From positions 1 to 9,431 of the forward strand of contig CABUDN010000108.1 in assembly GCA_902490355.1 (NCBI GenBank): 9,431 nt of DNA. Direction: 5' to 3'. The notes under the pieces were generated by a model, which saw only the letters and a program-made list of their open reading frames with translations, ran no database searches and had not been told where the DNA came from. The first letter of the stretch is position 1; every line of letters begins with the position of its first letter. The stretch is from an uncultured Oscillibacter sp. Its GTDB lineage: Bacteria; Bacillota; Clostridia; Oscillospirales; Oscillospiraceae. The position numbers and the translations under genes are program-made. This document shows positions 1 through 7,305 of the stretch, piece after piece.

Positions 1-2948
1 CCCTCCTGGGAGAAGTCCTCCAGAATGGAGGCGATGGAGGGCGCGCCCAGCTGGCGCACCTGGTCCCGGTACTGGTCCATGGGGTGTCCGGAGAGATAGA
101 GCCCTGTGGTCTCCTTCTCCATCATCATGCGTTCCTGGGGGGTAAACTCCGGAATATCCGGCAAGTTAATTTCCTTCACAGGTTCTGGTTCTGAGGAACT
201 TGCGCCCATAGAGAAGAAATTCATCTGCCCGTCCAGGTTTTTGCGCTGCTGATCTGCCGCGGAGTCCATGACCCGCTCGTAGACCTTGAGCAACTGGGAA
301 CGGCGGGCGCCCAGAGTATCGAAGGCACCTGCCCGGATCAGGTTCTCCACCGCCCGCTTGTTCATTTCGCTGCCGGTCATGCGCTGGCAGAAATCCGTCA
401 GGGACGTAAAGGGCGCCCGGGCCCGCTCCGCCATCACGGCCTGGATGAAGCCCCGGCCGATATTCTTAATGGCCACCAGGCCGAAGCGGATGCCTCCCTC
501 CTCCACGGTAAAGCAGTCGGAGGAACGGTTGATGTCCGGCGGCAGCAGGGCGATGCCGCAGTCCCGGCACTCGTTGATATAGCCCGCCACCTTGTCGGAG
601 TTATCCAGCACGCTGGTCAGCAGGGCCGCCATATATTCCCGGGGGTAGTGGCACTTGAACCACGCCGTCTGATAAGCCACCACCGCATAAGAAACAGCAT
701 GGGCCTTATTGAAGGCGTAGTTGGCAAAATCATAGATCTCCTGGTAAATCGCCTCGGCGGTTTCCTCGGGAATCCCATTGGCCACGCAGCCTGTAATGTT
801 CCGCTCCTTGTCACCATGGATGAAGGCATCCTTCTCCTTCTGGATCTGGGCGGCCTTCTTTTTGGAGATGGCACGGCGCACCATGTCCGCCTGGCCCAGG
901 GAGTAGCCGCCCAGCTTCTGGAAGATCTGGATGACCTGCTCCTGATACACGATGCACCCATAGGTCACGGAGAGGATGGGTTCCAGGGAGGGATGCCGGT
1001 AACGGATGAGCTTGGGATTTTGCTTGCAGGCAATGAACCGCGGGATGGAGTCCATGGGGCCGGGCCGGTAGAGGGCGATGATGGCGGTGATATCCTCGAT
1101 GCTCCGGGGCTTGAGGCCCACGCACACGCCGGTCATGCCGGTGGACTCCATCTGGAATACGCCGGAGGTCTGGCCCCGGGAGATCATCTCAAAAGTCTCC
1201 GGGTCATCTTCCGGAATGTCCGCCAGGCGGAAGTCCGGCTGGCGGGTCTGGACCATTTTCACCGCGTCATCCAGCACCGTCAGGTTCCGCAGGCCCAAAA
1301 AGTCCATCTTCAAAAGGCCCAGCTCTTCCAGTGTGGTCATGACGTACTGGCAGACCACGGCGTCGTCATTCCGGGCCAGGGGCACGTACTCATAGACCGG
1401 GCGCCGGGTAATCACCACGCCTGCGGCGTGGGTGGAGGCGTGGCGGGGCATGCCCTCCAGGGCCTTGGCGGTATCAATGAGGCGGCGGACCTGCTCGTCG
1501 GACTCGTAGAGGTCGCTCAGAGGCTTGGACAGGCGCAGGGCATCGTCCAGCGTGATATGCAGGGTGTTGGGAACCTGCTTGGCGATCTGATCCACCTCGG
1601 CGTAGGGGATATTCATCACCCGTCCCACGTCCCGGATGACGCCCCGGGCCGCCATGGTACCGAAAGTGACGATCTGGGCCACGTGGTCATCGCCGTATTT
1701 GCGGCGCACGTAGTCCACCACTTCTCCCCGGCGGGTATCGCCGAAGTCCATATCGATATCCGGCATGCTCACCCGCTCAGGGTTCAAAAAGCGCTCGAAG
1801 TACAGGTTATACTGGACCGGGTCAATGTCCGTAATGTGCAGACAATAGCTGACCATGGAGCCCGCCGCGCTGCCGCGGCCCGGTCCCACCGGAATCCCGG
1901 CGCTCTTGGCATAGCGCACAAAGTCCGAGACGATGAGAAAATAGTCTGTAAAGCCCATCTTCTCGATCATGTCCTGCTCGTATTGCAGCTGCTGGCGGTG
2001 CGAGTCGTCATCCCCATAGCGCTCCCGGTAGCCCGCGTCGCACAGCTCCTTGAGATAGGTAAAGCTGTCATAGCCCGGAGGCAGCTGGAACTCCGGCAGG
2101 TGATACTTGCCGAAGGTAAACTCCAGATGGCACATGTCGGCAATTTTCGCCGTATTCTCCAGCGCCCCCTCATAGCCGGAAAACAGCGCCGCCATCTCCG
2201 CCTCGCTGCGCAGATAGAAGTTCCGCGGCTCGTAGCGCATCCGGTTCTCGTCGTCCAGGGTCTTGCCAGTCTGGATGCACAGCAGCACATCGTGGGCCTC
2301 GGCGTCAGATTTGCGCAGATAGTGTGCGTCATTGGTGCACACCATGGGCAGTCCCGTCTCCTGATGGATGCGCAGGATGCCCTGGTTTACCACCGCCTGG
2401 TCCCGGATGCCGTGATCCTGAAGCTCCAGATAGAAATGGTCCGGTCCGAAGATCCCGGACAGCTCCAGGGCATAGGCCTTGGCGTTTTCGTACTCCCCGT
2501 TGCGCAGCATCCGGGGAATCTCCCCCGCCAGACACGCGCTCAGGGCAATGAGGCCCTTGCTGTGGGCGCGGAGCAGCTCCAGATCAATCCGGGGCTTGAT
2601 GTAGAAGCCCTCGGTCCAGGCCATGGATACCAGATAGGAAAGGTTGCGGTAGCCCTCCTCATTCTCGCACAGCAGCACCAGATGACGGCTCTCGGCGTCA
2701 AACTCGTGGAGCTTATCGAACCGGGTCCGGCCCGGAGGCGTGACATACACCTCACAGCCGATGATGGGCTTGACCCCCGCCGCCAGACACGCCCGATAGA
2801 AGTCGATGGCGCCGTACATGACGCCGTGGTCGGTAATGGCGCAGGCGGTCTGCCCCATGGACTGGACGATGCCGGGCAAATCCTGAATCCGGCATGCGCC
2901 GTCCAGAAGGCTGAACTCGGTATGAACATGCAGATGGACAAAGGACAT
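1..2948 (-). CDS. dnaE: DNA polymerase III subunit alpha, 3' end missing (runs off the left edge)
   Basis: This is the catalytic subunit of the C-family replicative DNA polymerase, acting at the fork in the cytoplasm. The frame is open for 982 codons without a stop. The ATG at 2948 follows AGGAGA with a 6-base spacer. The N-terminal PHP domain (about residues 1-215) keeps all nine usual metal ligands: H7, H9, D16, H41, E66, H89, C139, D207 and H209. The polymerase core has GPGRGSAAGS, the motif PDIDMDF with catalytic D397 and D399, and D549 in KMDFLGL. A helix-hairpin-helix region lies at about 790-880. QMNFF at 908-912 fits the internal beta-clamp binding pentapeptide. Full-length DnaE proteins are about 1150 residues, so the OB-fold and tail are outside the window. 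It is the last visible gene of the run, 37 bases after the C_GCAxxG_C_C gene. Clostridia usually also carry PolC, which is not seen here. Family assignment is very secure. Confidence 0.97.
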   Translation of the reverse strand, partial: MSFVHLHVHTEFSLLDGACRIQDLPGIVQSMGQTACAITDHGVMYGAIDFYRACLAAGVKPIIGCEVYVTPPGRTRFDKLHEFDAESRHLVLLCENEEGYRNLSYLVSMAWTEGFYIKPRIDLELLRAHSKGLIALSACLAGEIPRMLRNGEYENAKAYALELSGIFGPDHFYLELQDHGIRDQAVVNQGILRIHQETGLPMVCTNDAHYLRKSDAEAHDVLLCIQTGKTLDDENRMRYEPRNFYLRSEAEMAALFSGYEGALENTAKIADMCHLEFTFGKYHLPEFQLPPGYDSFTYLKELCDAGYRERYGDDDSHRQQLQYEQDMIEKMGFTDYFLIVSDFVRYAKSAGIPVGPGRGSAAGSMVSYCLHITDIDPVQYNLYFERFLNPERVSMPDIDMDFGDTRRGEVVDYVRRKYGDDHVAQIVTFGTMAARGVIRDVGRVMNIPYAEVDQIAKQVPNTLHITLDDALRLSKPLSDLYESDEQVRRLIDTAKALEGMPRHASTHAAGVVITRRPVYEYVPLARNDDAVVCQYVMTTLEELGLLKMDFLGLRNLTVLDDAVKMVQTRQPDFRLADIPEDDPETFEMISRGQTSGVFQMESTGMTGVCVGLKPRSIEDITAIIALYRPGPMDSIPRFIACKQNPKLIRYRHPSLEPILSVTYGCIVYQEQVIQIFQKLGGYSLGQADMVRRAISKKKAAQIQKEKDAFIHGDKERNITGCVANGIPEETAEAIYQEIYDFANYAFNKAHAVSYAVVAYQTAWFKCHYPREYMAALLTSVLDNSDKVAGYINECRDCGIALLPPDINRSSDCFTVEEGGIRFGLVAIKNIGRGFIQAVMAERARAPFTSLTDFCQRMTGSEMNKRAVENLIRAGAFDTLGARRSQLLKVYERVMDSAADQQRKNLDGQMNFFSMGASSSEPEPVKEINLPDIPEFTPQERMMMEKETTGLYLSGHPMDQYRDQVRQLGAPSIASILEDFSQE

Positions 2949-2985
2949 AGTACTTCTCCTGTTGCGTTACAGTCGGTTGGAGGCC

Positions 2986-3429
2986 TCAGCCTCTCTGGTT
3001 CAGGATCTCCTCCACGATCTCCACGGCAGTGACGATCATGATATCGCAATGGCCGGTCAGGCCCATGCGGGCCGCCGCGGGCGTCCGCTCATCAGGAACA
3101 AACTTCCCGCCGCCCAGCAGGTCCTGGCAGCGCAGCGCGCCGAACTTCTCAGAAAACTTGGCCTGCAGCTCCTTGGACAGCGCCACCGTCCGCTTTTTGC
3201 TGCCCACGGGGTCCGCCGGGTCCACCGGCGTCAGACGGCCCAGCGTCATGGCCGCGCCGGTAATGGCGCCGCACAGTTCGCCGGTGCCGGCTCCGGCACC
3301 GAATCCACCGGCGATGTCAAAGCATTCCTGCTCACTCATCCCCGTCAGGTCCGTAAACGACGCCAGCACACTCTGGCAGCAGTTGAATCCCCGCTTGTGA
3401 TAGTCGCGGGCCTTTTCATATCGATCCAT
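2986..3429 (-). CDS. C_GCAxxG_C_C family protein (putative redox-active cysteine protein)
   Basis: A 147-residue protein of a small family named for its cysteine pattern; its biochemical function is not established and it is thought to be redox-active. Visible family marks are GFNCCQSV (C17, C18), the CGAxxG motif as CGAITG (C53), ALRCQDL (C101) and GHCDI (C128). All four positions expected to be invariant are therefore present, and C36 is an extra cysteine. A glycine-rich stretch, GGFGAGAGTG (41-50), precedes C53. There is no signal peptide or membrane segment, so it should be cytoplasmic. The ATG has AGGAG 9 bases upstream, and the length is normal for the family (about 140). It lies 29 bases after whiA and 37 bases before dnaE, so it is probably co-transcribed. 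Family members are often found beside transporter genes, which is not the case here. Family assignment is secure; any role in this operon is unknown. Confidence 0.9.
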   Translation of the reverse strand: MDRYEKARDYHKRGFNCCQSVLASFTDLTGMSEQECFDIAGGFGAGAGTGELCGAITGAAMTLGRLTPVDPADPVGSKKRTVALSKELQAKFSEKFGALRCQDLLGGGKFVPDERTPAAARMGLTGHCDIMIVTAVEIVEEILNQRG

Positions 3430-3458
3430 GGGTCTAATCTCCTTTTTTGATTTCCAAT

Positions 3459-4388
3459 TTATGTCGCATTCGCTTCCGCCTCAGATTCCATCTTCGGCTT
3501 TGCCAGCTCCACCAGCTTGCGCAGCCGGTGATTCAGGCAGGATTTCGTCACCGGCGGATCAAATTCCTCCGCCAGCTCCGAGAGCGTCAGCTCCGGATTT
3601 TCCAGCCGCAGCGCCGCAGTCTGCTGGAGCTTGTCCGGCAGGTTTTCCAAGATCCCCGCCGCCTGGAGCTTCCGAATCGCCTCTGTCTGCTCCCGGGCCG
3701 CCAGAACTGCCTTGTCCAAATTGGCACTGTCGCAGTTGAGGCGGCGGTTGACGCTGTTGCGCAGGTCCTTCTCCATCTTGGCTGTCATGACGTTCATGGC
3801 CGCCACCGGCGCGCCGATGAGGGTGAGAAAATCCTCAATCTGGTCGCTTTGCTTGAAGTAGGTCACAAAGCTGCCATTGCGGGCCACACTCTTGGGCGGA
3901 TACCCGCTCTCCCGCAGCAGCACGCCCAGTTCCCGGCTGGCCTGGAGATGGGACGTGGTCAGCTCCAGATGGTAGCGCTTGGCGGGATCGGTGATGCTGC
4001 CGCCGGCAAAAAACGCCCCGCGCAGAAAGGAAGCCCGGCAGCACTCCTCCTCCAGCATCCCGAAGTTGATATGCAGGACCGTGTGCTGCCGGGGATCGTA
4101 TCCCAACAGATTGATGATGTGGTCCATTTTGCTTCTCTCCGTGATCTGGAAGATCCGCTTGCCCGGCTGGTCCGGCTCCGGCAGACGGTCAAAGCGCAGG
4201 TTGAACGCCCGCTGGAATAAGCGGGGCAGCCGGGCGGCAAAGTTCGGATTTTCGGTCACGATCCGAACTTCCGACGCGTGAAAGGTGTTGCAGTAGAGCA
4301 AAATTCCATAGGCCTCCGCCCGGGCGCAGCAGAGCTTTTGAACCGGCAGGCGGCACAACTCGTTTTTCGTCTCGTAGGAAAAGGACAT
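3459..4388 (-). CDS. whiA: DNA-binding protein WhiA
   Basis: WhiA is a DNA-binding protein. In Streptomyces it works with WhiB to switch on sporulation division genes; in Bacillus (YvcL) it affects cell division and chromosome segregation. The 309 residues match the family length of about 300-330. The N-terminal WhiA domain (about 1-85) begins MSFSYETKNEL. A degenerate LAGLIDADG homing-endonuclease-like fold follows (about 115-215), marked by FLRGAFFAGGS at 121-131, and no nuclease activity is expected from the family. The C-terminal helix-turn-helix (about 263-297) contains LTLSELAEEF and TKSCLNHRLRKL. The usual family segment here reads KSG(I/V)NHR, so C284 replaces a glycine. The start has GGGAGG 4 bases upstream of ATG, a rather short spacer. 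It follows yvcK by 33 bases, the conserved rapZ-yvcK-whiA order of Gram-positive bacteria. Confidence 0.96.
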   Translation of the reverse strand: MSFSYETKNELCRLPVQKLCCARAEAYGILLYCNTFHASEVRIVTENPNFAARLPRLFQRAFNLRFDRLPEPDQPGKRIFQITERSKMDHIINLLGYDPRQHTVLHINFGMLEEECCRASFLRGAFFAGGSITDPAKRYHLELTTSHLQASRELGVLLRESGYPPKSVARNGSFVTYFKQSDQIEDFLTLIGAPVAAMNVMTAKMEKDLRNSVNRRLNCDSANLDKAVLAAREQTEAIRKLQAAGILENLPDKLQQTAALRLENPELTLSELAEEFDPPVTKSCLNHRLRKLVELAKPKMESEAEANAT

Positions 4389-4421
4389 GGAGCCTCCCTT
4401 TGATACAGTTTCCGGCGGGGC

Positions 4422-5477
4422 TCACCGCTCCCGCTCGGCTCGGTAGGAATGGGGTTTGAAGTGCTCCCCGGCGATGCGCACGCTGCGCTCGGCGTGGAGC
4501 AAAATCAGTTCCCGGGCCAAATGCCCGGGATCATGGCGGACAAAGCCATTGTCCACCGTGGCGATGGGGCGGCTGATGACCTCCACGCCCAGCGCCGCAC
4601 AAGGGCCTGCGTCAGCGTACAGGGGCGAGGCGCCCTCCTGGGCATACTTGGCCGCCACCCCTTTGGGAATGGGCGAGGAGTTGCACAGGCAGATGTCAAA
4701 GAGGTTCCGGCAGGAATGGTGGAACAGGGCGGAGATATGGTCCGAGACCGTATACCCCTCCGTCTCCCCTTCCTGGGTCATGACATTGCACACGTAAATC
4801 TTCAGGGCGTCGGAGTCCTGGATGGCCTCTACAATGCCGTCCACCAGCAGGTTGGGAATGATGCTGGTATACAGGCTCCCGGGCCCCAGGACGATCATGT
4901 CCGCTTCCCGGATGGCCGCCAGGGCCGCCGGCAGCGCCTTGGGATTTTCCGGTGAGAGCCGCACCCGCCGGATCCGGCAATCCTCCCGCTTCTTGCAGTA
5001 GAAGATCTTGGACTCCCCCGTGACCGACGCGCCGTTTTCAAACTCCGCCACCAGCTGCACGTCCGCCGTAGTCACCGGCAGCACCCGGCCCGTAATGGCC
5101 AGGACTTCGCTCATGCGGCTGACCGCCTCGTCGAAGGAGCCGGAGATTCCGTTGAGGGCCGCGAGAAACAAATTGCCGAAGCTCTGCCCCGCCAGCACGC
5201 CCTCGGGAAACCGATAGTGCATCAGCTCGCTCATCAGCGGCTCGGTGTTGGCCAGGGCCTCCATGCAGTTGCGGATGTCCCCCGGCGGGAGCATCCCCAG
5301 ATCCTGGCGCAGCATGCCGCTGCCGCCGCCGTCATCGGCTACGGTGACGATGGCGGAGATATTTTCCGTATACTGCTTGAGCCCCCGGAGCATGGTGGAC
5401 AGCCCGTGCCCGCCGCCGATGGCTGCGATGCGCGGGCCGTTGGCCCGGGGGACTCCGTAGGAAATCCGCTGCTTCAT
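4422..5477 (-). CDS. yvcK: Gluconeogenesis factor, YvcK/CofD-like family
   Basis: YvcK proteins have a CofD-like Rossmann fold and bind UDP-sugars such as UDP-GlcNAc. In Bacillus YvcK is needed for growth and normal shape on gluconeogenic carbon sources; no transferase reaction has been shown for this branch. The 351-residue protein shows IGGGHGLS (20-27), VADDGGGSG (46-54), PPGDIRN (64-70), GNLFLAALN (101-109) and LGPGSLYTSIIPNLL (197-211). From memory, Bacillus YvcK reads GGGTG and DDGGSSG at the first two places, so H24 and G52 look like local variants. There are no membrane segments. The start is clear: AGGAGG lies 5 bases before ATG and overlaps the TGA stop of rapZ, with only 10 bases between the genes, which suggests translational coupling. 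It is followed by whiA after 33 bases. Confidence 0.96.
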   Translation of the reverse strand: MKQRISYGVPRANGPRIAAIGGGHGLSTMLRGLKQYTENISAIVTVADDGGGSGMLRQDLGMLPPGDIRNCMEALANTEPLMSELMHYRFPEGVLAGQSFGNLFLAALNGISGSFDEAVSRMSEVLAITGRVLPVTTADVQLVAEFENGASVTGESKIFYCKKREDCRIRRVRLSPENPKALPAALAAIREADMIVLGPGSLYTSIIPNLLVDGIVEAIQDSDALKIYVCNVMTQEGETEGYTVSDHISALFHHSCRNLFDICLCNSSPIPKGVAAKYAQEGASPLYADAGPCAALGVEVISRPIATVDNGFVRHDPGHLARELILLHAERSVRIAGEHFKPHSYRAERER

Positions 5478-5487
5478 GCCGTCCTCC

Positions 5488-6354
5488 TCACACGCCCCGC
5501 TCCAGATCCCGATGATGCTCCGACGTGGAGTAGCCCAGCTCCCGGATGTATTCCGCCAGGGCGTGGGTCACCGCCACAGAGCGGTGATGGCCGCCGGTAC
5601 AGCCCACGGCAATGACCAGCATGGTCTTGCCTTCCTCAGCGTACAGGGGCAGTGAGAATGCAAGCAGATCCTTGAGCCGCTTCAAATACTCCTGGGTCTG
5701 CTGAAACCGGAACACATAGTCCCGTACCGGTGCGTCCAGACCCGTTTGGTGGCGCAGCTCATCGATGTAAAAGGGATTGGGCATGAACCGCACGTCAAAC
5801 ACCAGGTCCGCCTCCATGGGAAGGCCATACTTAAAGCCGAAGGAGGTGACGCTGACGCTCATGCCTCCGCCGGTCTCCCCCGCCTTGCCGAACAGGCGCA
5901 TCAGCTCCCGGCGCAGCTGGGCGGTGGAGGTCCGGGAAGTGTCGATGACGAAGTCCGCCCGGTCCCGGATGGGGGCCATCACCACGCGCTCCCGCTCCAC
6001 CGCCTCCTCCAGGGAAGCCGTCTGCCCCTGCAGCGGATGACGGCGGCGGGTCTCCTTATACCGCTTGATGATGGTCTCGGACGACGCCTCCAAAAACAGC
6101 ATCCGGCACACGCCGTCCATGCGCTTGAGCTGGTCTAAGACGTCAAACAGCTCCGCCGGGGAGCTGCCGGTGCGCACGTCATAGACCAGGGCCACCCGGT
6201 CATACCGGCCGTTTCCTCCGGCGCAGAACTCCGCAAATTTCAAAATCATGGCCGCGGGCATATTGTCCACGATATAAAATCCCATGTCCTCCAAAAAGGA
6301 GGCGGTTTTACTCTTACCGCCTCCGGAAAGACCGGAAATAATTAAGATTTCCAA
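5488..6354 (-). CDS. rapZ: RNase adapter / nucleotide-binding protein RapZ (YvcJ)
   Basis: RapZ family proteins have an N-terminal P-loop NTPase domain and a C-terminal domain. In E. coli RapZ senses glucosamine-6-phosphate and guides RNase E to the small RNA GlmZ; in Bacillus the homologue YvcJ hydrolyses nucleotides and influences competence. The RNA target in Clostridia is unknown, so the name refers to the family only. The 288 residues carry Walker A GLSGGGKS (8-15), a Walker B-like strand VALVYDV (54-60), FVIDTS (135-140), the segment SFGFKYGLP (171-179), MPNPFYIDEL (191-200) and the C-terminal GCTGGHHRSV (251-260). The start codon is TTG. GGAGG (6367-6363) sits 8 bases upstream and no in-frame ATG lies between murB and this point. 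murB ends 16 bases before, and yvcK starts 10 bases after. Confidence 0.96.
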   Translation of the reverse strand: MEILIISGLSGGGKSKTASFLEDMGFYIVDNMPAAMILKFAEFCAGGNGRYDRVALVYDVRTGSSPAELFDVLDQLKRMDGVCRMLFLEASSETIIKRYKETRRRHPLQGQTASLEEAVERERVVMAPIRDRADFVIDTSRTSTAQLRRELMRLFGKAGETGGGMSVSVTSFGFKYGLPMEADLVFDVRFMPNPFYIDELRHQTGLDAPVRDYVFRFQQTQEYLKRLKDLLAFSLPLYAEEGKTMLVIAVGCTGGHHRSVAVTHALAEYIRELGYSTSEHHRDLERGV

Positions 6355-6367
6355 TGCTCTCGCCTCC
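6355..6367 (-). promoter_or_regulatory. Ribosome binding site deciding the TTG start of rapZ
   Basis: GGAGG at 6367-6363 lies 8 bases before TTG at 6354. The murB stop is at 6373-6371 and no ATG or GTG in the rapZ frame lies between. Translation from TTG gives MEILIISGLSG, which places the Walker A loop at the usual distance from the N-terminus, so this start is well supported. Confidence 0.85.
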
Positions 6368-6370
6368 GCT

Positions 6371-7288
6371 TTACCGGATAATCCGGACCTCCGGCTCCAG
6401 CCGGACGCCCTGTGCTTCCCATACCCGCTTCTGGATCTCTTCGATCAGAGCCAGCACATCAGCACAGGTAGCTCCGCCGCGGTTGATAACGAACCCCGCG
6501 TGCTTCTCGCTGACCTGAGCACCGCCCACCGTCAGCCCCTTGAGGCCGCACTGATCGATCAGCGTCCCGGCAAAATACCCCTCCGGACGCTTGAAGGTGC
6601 TGCCCGCACTGGGCCACTCCAGCGGCTGGCTCTCCTTACGCTTTTGCATCAGCTCCTGCATCCGCTGCCGGATGGCCGCCGGATCTCCCGGCGTCAGGGC
6701 AAACACTGCGGAAAGGGCCACAATCTCCGGATTCTGCGTCAGAAGACTGCGGCGGTAGCCGAAGGCCATCTCCTCCCCGGAAAGGGTTCGGATCCCCTCC
6801 TCCGGCACCAGGACCCGGACCTGCCGCACCACCTGCCGCAGCTCTCCGCCATAAGCGCCGGCGTTCATGGTCAGTCCGCCGCCCACGGTGCCGGGGATGC
6901 CGTGGGCAAATTCCAGCCCCGTCCAGCCCTGCTGGCAGGCAAAGGACGCCAGACGGGCCAGAGACACGCCGCACCCGGCCATGATCGTCTCCGGCTCCGG
7001 CCCGGTCTCCAAGGTACCCAGACCGGTGGTATCGATGACCAGCCGGTCCAGCCCCTCATCCGGCACCAGCAGATTGGTGCCGTTGCCGATCATCAGAGGC
7101 CGCGCCCCGCATTCCCGGGCAAATTCATACAGCAGCACCAGCTGCTCCGCCGACACCGGGCAGGCCATCCGCCGGGCGGGTCCGCCGATGCGGAACGAGG
7201 TATGGCGGGCCATGGGTTCCTCCGCCCGCACCTCCAGATCCGGCAGATACGCCTCTATCCATTTGTCCAGCTCTTGATACCAGTCCAT
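6371..7288 (-). CDS. murB: UDP-N-acetylenolpyruvoylglucosamine reductase
   Basis: MurB reduces UDP-GlcNAc-enolpyruvate to UDP-MurNAc with NADPH and FAD, the second committed step of peptidoglycan precursor synthesis in the cytoplasm. The 305-residue length and YRRS motif (178-181) fit type II MurB. FAD-domain marks are HTSFRIGGPA (29-38), GNGTNLLV (68-75) and the loop GIPGTVGGGLTMNAGAYGGE (130-149). The C-terminal substrate domain has SAGSTFKRP with the probable catalytic proton donor S230, GLKGLTVGGAQVSEKHAGF (248-266) and LEPEV with the conserved E300. The ATG has a full AGGAGGT 6 bases upstream. It lies 17 bases after the ROK kinase gene and 16 bases before rapZ. Placement beside amino-sugar sensors of the RapZ and YvcK families makes metabolic sense, because UDP-GlcNAc is the precursor of the MurB substrate. 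Confidence 0.97.
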   Translation of the reverse strand: MDWYQELDKWIEAYLPDLEVRAEEPMARHTSFRIGGPARRMACPVSAEQLVLLYEFARECGARPLMIGNGTNLLVPDEGLDRLVIDTTGLGTLETGPEPETIMAGCGVSLARLASFACQQGWTGLEFAHGIPGTVGGGLTMNAGAYGGELRQVVRQVRVLVPEEGIRTLSGEEMAFGYRRSLLTQNPEIVALSAVFALTPGDPAAIRQRMQELMQKRKESQPLEWPSAGSTFKRPEGYFAGTLIDQCGLKGLTVGGAQVSEKHAGFVINRGGATCADVLALIEEIQKRVWEAQGVRLEPEVRIIR

Positions 7289-7305
7289 ATCCGGACCTCC
7301 TGCAA

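Noticed and set aside
648..3032. Very long plus-strand open frame (794 codons) opposite dnaE
   Set aside because: It is the antisense of the dnaE coding frame in GC-rich DNA. The product is rich in His, Gly, Val and Leu without any family motif, and it begins and ends without gene-like context.
3447..4220. Plus-strand open frame opposite whiA
   Set aside because: Antisense shadow with low-complexity Arg/Leu/Gln composition and no recognisable domain, while the minus strand encodes a clear full-length WhiA.
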